The notes under the pieces: model-generated
What the model was told of the DNA's origin: nothing
Database searches by the model: none
Seen by the model: the letters and a program-made list of their open reading frames with translations, nothing else
NCBI GenBank assembly: GCA_031446125.1
Contig: CP132909.1
Coordinates: 124,001-188,000, forward strand
DNA from: Arsenophonus sp031446125
GTDB taxonomy: Bacteria; Pseudomonadota; Gammaproteobacteria; Enterobacterales; Enterobacteriaceae
Length of the DNA stretch: 64,000 bases
Direction of reading: 5' to 3'
Part shown: one piece after another, positions 57,244 to 64,000 of the stretch
How positions within the stretch are numbered: the stretch's first letter is position 1
How the letters are laid out: each line of letters begins with the position of its first letter
Translations under genes and position numbers: made by a program

Positions 57244-58581
57244 ATGAATAAACGCAAATATTTTGGAACTGATGGTATTCGTGGAAAAGTAGGAGAAAAT
57301 CCAATTACTCTTGATTTTGTTTTAAAATTAGGTTGGGCAGCTGGGAAGGTTTTAGCTCGGAATGGTTCTCAAAAAATTATTATAGGTAAAGATACACGTA
57401 TTTCAGGTTATATTTTAGAATCTTACTTAGAAGCAGGTCTTGCTGCAGCTGGATTATCAGCTGAATTGACAGGTCCTATGCCAACACCAGCAATTGCTTA
57501 TTTGACCCGCATATTTCGTGCGGATGCAGGCATTGTTATTTCAGCTTCACATAATCCTTATTATGATAATGGTATTAAATTTTTTTCTATTGATGGAACT
57601 AAATTACCAGACGATATCGAAGAAGCGATAGAGGCAGAAATAGAAAAACCGTTTATTTGTGTAAAATCTGTAAAATTAGGGAGAGCAAGTCATATTGTTG
57701 ATGCTGCTCGACGTTATATAGAATATTGTAAAGGTACTTTTCCACGTCATCAAACTTTAAATGGATTAAAAATTGTTTTAGATTGTGCTAATGGTGCAAC
57801 ATATCAGATTGCACCAAATGTTTTGAGTGAACTTCAGGCGGAAGTTATTGCAATTGCTTGTGAGCCTAATGGTCTTAATATAAATGATGGTTGTGGTGCA
57901 ACTGATGTATCTATGTTGCAGAAGTATGTTGTAAAAGAAAAAGCTGATCTAGGACTTGCATTTGATGGTGATGGTGATCGAGTAATCATGGTGGATCATC
58001 GAGGCAATAAAATAGATGGTGATCAAATTCTTTATATTATTGCTCGTGATGCACTTCGACAAGGTGAGTTACGTGGTGGTGTTGTTGGTACTTTTATGAG
58101 TAATATCGGATTAGAATTAGCATTAAAACAATTAAATATTCCGTTTATTCGTACAAAAGTAGGTGATCGTTATGTTTTTGCAAAACTAAAAGAGCAAGGT
58201 TGGCGTTTTGGTGCTGAAAATTCAGGACATATTATTTTGCTTGATAAGACAACAACAGGTGACGGTATTATTGCTGGTCTACAAGTATTAAGTGCAATGA
58301 TTCGCAATGATATGAGTCTTTATGATCTTTGTTATGAAATGGAATTAATTCCTCAAGTATTAATAAATATAAATTTTTCTGGTACACATAATCCATTAGA
58401 TAAAAAAGATGTTTTAAATGTTGTTAAACAAGTTGAGAAGGAATTAGACGGTAGAGGAAGAGTTTTATTACGCAAATCAGGTACAGAACCTTTAATTCGT
58501 ATTATGGTAGAAGGTGAAAATGAACAACAACTTACTATCATGGCTAATCGTATTGCAGATGTAGTAAATCAAGTTAAATAA
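57244..58581 (+). CDS. glmM: Phosphoglucosamine mutase
   Basis: Converts glucosamine 6-phosphate to glucosamine 1-phosphate for peptidoglycan and LPS precursors. The 445 residues are the E. coli length. It has FGTDGIRGKVGE, the phosphoserine loop ISASHNPYYDNGIKF, metal loop FDGDGDRVI, sugar loop AENSGHII and phosphate loop RKSGTEPLIRIMVEG. The order folP-glmM-secG is as in E. coli. Confidence 0.98.
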   Translation: MNKRKYFGTDGIRGKVGENPITLDFVLKLGWAAGKVLARNGSQKIIIGKDTRISGYILESYLEAGLAAAGLSAELTGPMPTPAIAYLTRIFRADAGIVISASHNPYYDNGIKFFSIDGTKLPDDIEEAIEAEIEKPFICVKSVKLGRASHIVDAARRYIEYCKGTFPRHQTLNGLKIVLDCANGATYQIAPNVLSELQAEVIAIACEPNGLNINDGCGATDVSMLQKYVVKEKADLGLAFDGDGDRVIMVDHRGNKIDGDQILYIIARDALRQGELRGGVVGTFMSNIGLELALKQLNIPFIRTKVGDRYVFAKLKEQGWRFGAENSGHIILLDKTTTGDGIIAGLQVLSAMIRNDMSLYDLCYEMELIPQVLININFSGTHNPLDKKDVLNVVKQVEKELDGRGRVLLRKSGTEPLIRIMVEGENEQQLTIMANRIADVVNQVK

Positions 58582-58847
58582 ATGAATGTACTTTTTAATA
58601 GGATACGTGAACTGATTATTTTTATGATTTATCTGGTAATCTTAAATTACATTAATTTATTAATTGATTTTTATTTTGTTTTAGAAAAATAGATGTTGTA
58701 TCTTAAATAAAATAATAAAATAAAATCATCTTGATTCTTAAGTATGGTTTGGATAAAATCTATTATCAGTAATTCATTTAATTAATTTTACTTGTAAATG
58801 CCAATAGAGTAATTTATTTGTCTTTTATTAAAAATAGGTTGTCGGTT

Positions 58848-59189
58848 ATGTATTTAACTATTTTGTTTATTTTTTTGTTAATTTCAATATCTTTAATTGC
58901 TATAATTATTTTACAACAGGGAAAAGGTGCTGATAATATTGGACCTGCATTTAACGTAGCTACTTCTACAACATTATTTAGCTCATCAGGATTAAATAAA
59001 TTTATGATCTTAATGACTGTAATTTTTTCAACATTATTTTTTATCATTAGTTTAATTTTAGGAAATTTAACATCTCAGAAAAATACCATTTTCAATCATT
59101 GGGACAATATTGTCGAACCTTCAAAAGATGAAGAATTAAATAAATTAGTATCTCCTACATTACCAACAATTGATGTCCCTAAAAATTAA
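58848..59189 (+). CDS. secG: Protein-export membrane protein SecG
   Basis: Small subunit of the SecYEG translocon. Two transmembrane segments (about 2-22 and 48-68) flank the conserved cytoplasmic loop LQQGKGADNIGPAF and the FSSSGLNKF stretch, followed by a polar tail. I start at the ATG 58848, with AGG 9 bases upstream, giving 113 residues (E. coli ~110); the open frame extends to a TTG at 58818 with no ribosome site or homology. tRNA-Leu follows after 57 bases, as in E. coli. Confidence 0.95.
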   Translation: MYLTILFIFLLISISLIAIIILQQGKGADNIGPAFNVATSTTLFSSSGLNKFMILMTVIFSTLFFIISLILGNLTSQKNTIFNHWDNIVEPSKDEELNKLVSPTLPTIDVPKN

Positions 59190-59246
59190 ATGAAAATTAA
59201 AGTAAATTTAGATGATATAAAAATTATTTTTTCTAGCATTTTTGTG

Positions 59247-59334
59247 GCCGAGGTGGTGAAAATGGTATACACGCTATCTTGAGGGGGTAGTACCTTATAA
59301 TATAGGTATGCGGGTTCGAAACCCGCCCTCGGCA
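59247..59334 (+). tRNA. tRNA-Leu (GAG)
   Basis: 88 bases, class II with a long variable arm; acceptor stem GCCGAGG/CCTCGGC, anticodon GAG (59281-59283) in a CTATC/GGTAG stem, T arm GCGGGTTCGAAACCCGC, discriminator A. It reads CUU/CUC. CCA is not encoded. It corresponds to leuU after secG in E. coli. Confidence 0.97.
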
Positions 59335-59396
59335 AAATTTAAAAAGAAAACTTGCATGTTTTATATTACAATACTATAATAAATAAAATTTTTAGA

Positions 59397-59473
<77 letters not shown>

Positions 59474-59622
59474 TTTATAATCTATGTAAATTTTTATAAA
59501 AATTTTTATGATTCTTAAAATTCAAAGTATATAAAAATAGATTTAATATATTAGAAATATGATGAAAATTATATAAAATTTTTTAAGATATTTAGCAAAC
59601 TTTTATGAGTATAAAGAACACT

Positions 59623-59643
59623 GGGCTATTAGCCCTTTTTTTT
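59623..59643 (+). terminator. Rho-independent terminator after tRNA-fMet
   Basis: GGGCT (59623-59627), a 3-base loop ATT, AGCCC (59631-59635), then eight T. It lies 150 bases after the tRNA and just before the rimP remnant. In E. coli a terminator also lies between metY and rimP, but I rely here on the structure alone. Confidence 0.85.
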
Positions 59644-59676
59644 ATGGTGTATCTTGTATGAGATATTTTTTATAAA

Positions 59677-60107
59677 TTGTAGCAAAAAATAGAATTAATA
59701 CTTTTATGTTATTGGTAATAAATAAAACTTATTTTTGAATTTGTAAGCGAATTATGGATATATTTAAAGTTGATCATAAAAATAATACAATTGTAAATGA
59801 TAAAACGCATTTTGATTATTAGTTAAATGCAGTATTAAATATTAAAGACATACTATTATTAATCTATAATTCAAAAATTTTTACATCAAGTGCTCTATCT
59901 ATTTTTTTGCCTTATACGTTATTAAAATTTTATTAGTAAAAAATAGTATTAAAATATTAATATAGAATTCTTTTAAATGTCAAAATATTCTAAAATCTAT
60001 TTAATGCAATGGTTAAACTTATATATAGATGATTATAAGATGATCACAATTTAGTATTTGTATTGAATAATATCTAAAAAGTGAGCTTAGTACCCAACTT
60101 TTTATAA
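59677..60107 (+). pseudogene. rimP: Remnant of rimP (ribosome maturation factor)
   Basis: RimP helps 30S subunit maturation. From 59754 to 60107 one frame aligns without gaps to E. coli residues 35-150: codon 59829 is A60, and V135 falls exactly at 60054. The end reads VFVLNNI*KVSLVPNF against VFALSNIQKANLVPHF, 10 of 16 identical. The middle reads NAVLNIKDILLLIYN against SAVLDVEDPITVAYN. Stops replace Q57 (TAG, 59820) and Q142 (TAA, 60075), plus several others around 59934-60026. The N-terminal part is in another frame (FEFV at 59734, where E. coli has FELV), implying a deletion of about 22 bases. At 59677 L*QKI fits LEQKL. It is no longer a coding gene. Confidence 0.9.
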
Positions 60108-60125
60108 AGTTTCGAGGCAACTAGA

Positions 60126-61646
60126 ATGAATAAAGAAGTTCTAGCTGTTGTCGAGGCGGTTTCTAATGAGAAATCTCTTCCTCGTGAAAAAATATTTGAG
60201 GCACTTGAAACCGCTTTAGCAACAGCTACCAGAAAAAAATATGCACAAGAAATTGATGTTCGTACTAATATTAATCGAAAAACAGGAGATTTTGATACAT
60301 TTCGACGTTGGTTAGTCGTAAATGAAGTCACTCAACCCACACTTGAAATTACATTAGATGCTGCAAAATTTGAAAATTCAAAAATTAATTTAGGGGATTA
60401 TGTAGAAGAACCAATAAAATCAGTTATTTTTGACAGAATTACAACCCAAACAGCAAAACAAGTGATTGTTCAAAAAGTACGTGAAGCTGAAAGAGCCATG
60501 GTTGTCGAAAAATTTCGTGAACGAAAAGGTCAAATTATTACTGGAGTAGTAAAAAAAGTTAATCGTGAAAATATTATTTTAGATTTAGGTCATAATGCAG
60601 AAGGTGTGATTTTAAGAGAAGATATGTTACCACGTGAAAATTTTCATGCTGGCGATCGCTTGCGTGGTGTATTGTATGCTTTACGTCCAGAAGCTAGAGG
60701 AGCACAATTATTTATTACACGGTCTCGAACTGAAATGTTAATTGAATTATTTAAAATTGAAGTATCTGAAATTAACGAAGAGATTATTGAAATAAAAACT
60801 GCTGCTCGTGATCCTGGTTCACGTGCAAAAATTGCTGTTAAAACCAATGATAAACGTATTGATCCAATAGGTGCTTGTGTTGGTATGCGTGGTGCAAGGG
60901 TGCAAGCAGTATCAAGTGAACTTGACGGTGAGCGTATTGATATTGTACTTTGGGATGAAAATCCTGCACAATTTGTTATTAATGCTATGGCGCCTGCTGA
61001 TGTAATTTCTATTGTAGTCGACGAAGATAAGTGTACGATGGATGTTGCTGTTGAAAGTAATAATTTACCGCAAGCAATTGGTCGTAATGGTCAAAATGTT
61101 CGTTTAGCTTCTCAATTATTAAAAAATCATCGCAGTGATAACAGATGGGAATTAAATATTATGACTACAGAAGAACTTCAAGCTAAACATCAGGAAGAAG
61201 CATATATATCTATTAATACTTTTACTAAATATCTTGATATTGATCAGAAATTTGCTTCTCTTCTTGTTGAAGAAGGTTTTTCTACATTAGAAGAATTGGC
61301 TTATGTACCAATCGATGAATTATTGGAAATTAAAGGTCTTAATGAAAAAACCATTCAAGTATTACGTGAAAAAGCAAAAGCTGCATTAACTACATTAAAA
61401 TTAGTTAAGAAAAAAAATATGAGAGGAGATAACAATCAACCAACTGATCATTTATCAAAATTATGGTTTGTGAATGAGTCATTAGCAATCAAGCTTGCCA
61501 ATCATGGTATTTTTACGCTAGAAGATCTTGCTGAACAAGGTATTGATGATTTAAAAGATATTGAAAAAGGTATGGATGATGCACAAGCTGGTGAAATTAT
61601 TATGGCAGCACGTAATATTTGTTGGTTTGGAAATGATTCAAAATAA
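60126..61646 (+). CDS. nusA: Transcription termination/antitermination factor NusA
   Basis: Binds RNA polymerase and nascent RNA to modulate pausing, termination and antitermination. The 506 residues include an N-terminal polymerase-binding domain (MNKEVLAVVEAVSNEKSLPR), the S1 domain (GVVKKVNRENIILDLGHNAE), KH1/KH2 (VGMRGARVQAVSSELDGERI; QAIGRNGQNVRLASQL) and two acidic C-terminal repeats ending ARNICWFGNDSK. Near residue 331 about nine extra residues (KNHRSDNR region) sit between QLL and WELN compared with E. coli. infB follows after 21 bases. The upstream rimP is dead. Confidence 0.98.
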   Translation: MNKEVLAVVEAVSNEKSLPREKIFEALETALATATRKKYAQEIDVRTNINRKTGDFDTFRRWLVVNEVTQPTLEITLDAAKFENSKINLGDYVEEPIKSVIFDRITTQTAKQVIVQKVREAERAMVVEKFRERKGQIITGVVKKVNRENIILDLGHNAEGVILREDMLPRENFHAGDRLRGVLYALRPEARGAQLFITRSRTEMLIELFKIEVSEINEEIIEIKTAARDPGSRAKIAVKTNDKRIDPIGACVGMRGARVQAVSSELDGERIDIVLWDENPAQFVINAMAPADVISIVVDEDKCTMDVAVESNNLPQAIGRNGQNVRLASQLLKNHRSDNRWELNIMTTEELQAKHQEEAYISINTFTKYLDIDQKFASLLVEEGFSTLEELAYVPIDELLEIKGLNEKTIQVLREKAKAALTTLKLVKKKNMRGDNNQPTDHLSKLWFVNESLAIKLANHGIFTLEDLAEQGIDDLKDIEKGMDDAQAGEIIMAARNICWFGNDSK

Positions 61647-61667
61647 TTTGTAGCAGGAAGGAATAGA

Positions 61668-64000
61668 ATGACAGATAAAACTGTAAAATCATTAGCAACA
61701 GAAATTCAAACTTCAGTAGAATGGTTAATACAAAAGTTTGCAATTGCAGGAATAAAAAAAACTGAAAATGATGCTGTTTCTCAAAAAGAAAAAGAACATT
61801 TACTTGCATATTTAAATCATGAAGATGGCACTATAAGTTCGCAGACTGGTAAATTAATATTACAGCGAAAAATTCGTAGTAAGTTGAGTATTCCTGGTAT
61901 CGGGGGAAAAAGTAAATCAGTAAACATTGAAGTACGTAAAAAGCGCACATATCTTGATCGTGATTTATTAGAAAAAGATCATATAGAAGAAAAAGTGCAT
62001 CATGGAATAGAAAAAAAAATAAACTTTGAAGTAATAGAAAAAGATACAATAAAAGAAAACAAAAATAATCAAAAAATAGCTAAATTTTATCAATCTTCTT
62101 CTATTCTTTCTAAGAAAAAGAAATTTGAAATGCAGACAGTCGATCTAAAATGTCATAATAAAGAAGAAATAAAGAAACGTAAGGTTGAATTTGATTCTAA
62201 ACGTCTTACTGAAAAAGTGTGTCATATAGCAGAAGATAACTCTACTCTTTGGAATAGTAGTAATGATGTCAATTGTCATGAAAAATATCATCTTACAACT
62301 TATCGACATGCCCGTGCAGCTCAAGATGAAAATGATGTTCAAGAAGAAGGTCGTCGCACTCGTTCTCGAGGCAATAAAGTTGTTCGACAGAAAAAAAATT
62401 ATAAACATTCAGAAAAATCTGCTCGTGAAGAAGAACGAGTGGTTCGCATTAGCAAAAATAAAGTTAAACAGAAAAAAACTAGTATTTTGCAGCAAAGTTT
62501 TACCAAACCTGTCACGGTAATTAACCGTGATGTTGTGATTGGTAAAACTATTTCTGTTTTTGAATTGGCTAATAAAATGGCTATTAAAGGTTCAGAAGTT
62601 ATTAAAAAAATGATGAAGATGGGGTTAATGGTAACGATTAATCAAGTACTGGACCAAGAAATAGCACAGATTGTAGCAGAAGAGATGGGGCATAAAGTTA
62701 TTTTACGTTGTGAAAATGAATTGGAAAAATTATTTTTGCAGAATCCTAATAATACTGGGGTTTTATCTATAAAAGAATCAAGAGCTCCAATTGTAACAAT
62801 TATGGGTCATGTTGATCATGGTAAGACTTCATTGCTTGATTATATTCGTTCTACTAAAGTTACTAATGAAGAAGCAGGTGGAATTACACAGCATATAGGT
62901 GCGTATCATGTTAAAACAGATAAGGGTATAATTACTTTTTTAGACACGCCAGGACATGCTGCATTTACTGCAATGCGTGCGCGTGGTGCCCAAGTAACAG
63001 ATATTATTGTTTTAGTAGTTGCTGTAGATGATGGTGTAATGCCTCAAACAATAGAAGCCATTCAACATGCTAAAGCGGCAAATGTTCCAGTTGTTGTTGT
63101 ATTAAATAAAATAGATAAAAATGAAGGTGACGTAGAACATATAAAAAATGAACTTTCAAAATATGGTATTCTAACTGAAGAATGGGGTGGTGAAAATCAA
63201 TTTATTAAAGTTTCAGTGAAAAAAGGTATAGGTATTAATGAATTATTAGAAGCTATTTTATTACAAGCTGAATTATTAGAGTTAAAAGCAGTGCATACTG
63301 GTATGGCTAATGGTGTTGTCATTGAAGCTTATCTGGATAAAGGTCGAGGTCCGGTTGCTACTATTTTAGTTCAAGAAGGTAAATTAAATAAAGGAGATTT
63401 TGTATTATGTGGTTTTGAATATGGACGCATTAGGGGAATGCGTAATGAATTAGGAATAGATATTGATACTGCTGGACCATCAATGCCAGTCGAAATTTTA
63501 GGTTTATCAAATATACCTTCAGTAGGTGATAAAATAACAGCAGTAAATAATGAAAAAAAAGCACGCGAAGTTGCACTTTATCGTCAAAGTAAAGTTAGGG
63601 AAGTTAAATTAGCACATCAACAGAAATCAAAATTAGAAAAAATGTTTGATAATATAAAAGATTCTAAGATTACTGAATTAAATATTGTATTAAAAACTGA
63701 TGTACAAGGTAGTTGTGAAGCAATTTCTAATACTTTAGAAAAATTATCAAATGATGAAGTAAAAATAAAAATTATTGGTTCTGGTGTTGGGGGGATTACA
63801 GAGAGTGATGTTACATTAGCTTCCGCTTCTAATGCGATGATTATTGGTTTTAATGTTCGGGCAGATGCAAGTGCAAAAAAAAATATTGAAACTGAAAATT
63901 TAGAGTTACGGTATTATTCTATAATTTATCATCTTATTGATGAAATCAAAGAAGCTATGTTCGGAATGATAACACCTAAATATCAACAAAATGTTATTGG
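61668..64000 (+). CDS. infB: Translation initiation factor IF-2, C-terminal end outside window
   Basis: GTPase that brings initiator tRNA-fMet to the 30S subunit. There are 777 codons without a stop, to the edge at 64000. The N terminus MTDKTVKSLATEIQTSVEWL matches the IF2 N domain. A linker that is Ala/Glu/Arg-rich in E. coli is here Lys/Asn/Glu-rich. SFTKPVTVINRDVVIG begins the conserved part. The G domain has GHVDHGKT at residue 380, DTPGHAAF and NKID. The frame is intact throughout. The ATG at 61668 has AGGAAGG 8-10 bases upstream. About 110 residues (domain C2) are missing beyond the edge. Confidence 0.97.
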   Translation, partial: MTDKTVKSLATEIQTSVEWLIQKFAIAGIKKTENDAVSQKEKEHLLAYLNHEDGTISSQTGKLILQRKIRSKLSIPGIGGKSKSVNIEVRKKRTYLDRDLLEKDHIEEKVHHGIEKKINFEVIEKDTIKENKNNQKIAKFYQSSSILSKKKKFEMQTVDLKCHNKEEIKKRKVEFDSKRLTEKVCHIAEDNSTLWNSSNDVNCHEKYHLTTYRHARAAQDENDVQEEGRRTRSRGNKVVRQKKNYKHSEKSAREEERVVRISKNKVKQKKTSILQQSFTKPVTVINRDVVIGKTISVFELANKMAIKGSEVIKKMMKMGLMVTINQVLDQEIAQIVAEEMGHKVILRCENELEKLFLQNPNNTGVLSIKESRAPIVTIMGHVDHGKTSLLDYIRSTKVTNEEAGGITQHIGAYHVKTDKGIITFLDTPGHAAFTAMRARGAQVTDIIVLVVAVDDGVMPQTIEAIQHAKAANVPVVVVLNKIDKNEGDVEHIKNELSKYGILTEEWGGENQFIKVSVKKGIGINELLEAILLQAELLELKAVHTGMANGVVIEAYLDKGRGPVATILVQEGKLNKGDFVLCGFEYGRIRGMRNELGIDIDTAGPSMPVEILGLSNIPSVGDKITAVNNEKKAREVALYRQSKVREVKLAHQQKSKLEKMFDNIKDSKITELNIVLKTDVQGSCEAISNTLEKLSNDEVKIKIIGSGVGGITESDVTLASASNAMIIGFNVRADASAKKNIETENLELRYYSIIYHLIDEIKEAMFGMITPKYQQNVI

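Noticed and set aside
61600..62408. Several minus-strand open frames opposite the 5' part of infB
   Set aside because: They are shadows of the lysine-rich IF2 linker; leucine/phenylalanine-rich translations without relatives.

Overview
The window looks like part of the chromosome of an obligate insect endosymbiont related to Enterobacterales. Every gene I can recognise has its closest remembered relative in Escherichia coli, often with unchanged length and active-site residues. Coding DNA is A+T-rich (a sampled 60-base stretch of sucA has 22 G/C). Spacers are far more so (4021-4080 has 6 G/C in 60) and unusually long, up to 1.8 kb. I see no insertion sequence, prophage, CRISPR array, rRNA or transferred island. 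Gene content (glutathione synthesis, cysB, a partial TCA segment, no recA at its usual place) would fit the ant symbiont Blochmannia or a related lineage such as Schneideria. That assignment is an inference.

Layout, left to right: metK (3' end outside), mutH, an EmrE-type transporter and gapA, separated by large spacers (1-7.5 kb); sohB-topA-cysB-ribA-lapA in E. coli order but without yciN, acnA and pgpB (7.5-15 kb); serS; trmB/mutY-yggX-mltC-tRNA-Phe (15.8-21 kb); the gshB-yqgE-yqgF-yggS-yggT cluster on the minus strand (21.3-25.5 kb); gmhA; pncC-(recA, recX missing)-alaS-csrA-tRNA-Ser-tRNA-Arg-gshA (26.5-35.2 kb); pgm, ybgI and sucABCD (35.8-45.7 kb); mdh; ppa; then the long block ispB/rplU-rpmA-obgE-greA-ftsH-folP-glmM-secG-tRNA-Leu-tRNA-fMet-nusA-infB (48.5-64 kb), which follows E. 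coli order with losses.

The genes cover translation (serS, alaS, five tRNAs, L21, L27, IF2, NusA, ObgE), central carbon (gapA, pgm, 2-oxoglutarate to succinate, malate dehydrogenase), redox and sulfur (gshA, gshB, cysB), envelope (glmM, gmhA, mltC, lapA, secG), quinone and cofactor supply (ispB, folP, ribA, pncC, metK) and repair (mutH, damaged mutY).

The most informative observations concern decay rather than a new system. mutY is frameshifted in an 11-A tract, one base short of the length that would restore the protein. rimP survives as an almost gapless, stop-riddled fossil directly upstream of nusA. A probable rlmE fossil lies upstream of ftsH. The recA-recX interval has been removed. 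Several perfect hairpins stand in otherwise featureless AT spacers. I did not find a previously undescribed multi-gene system.
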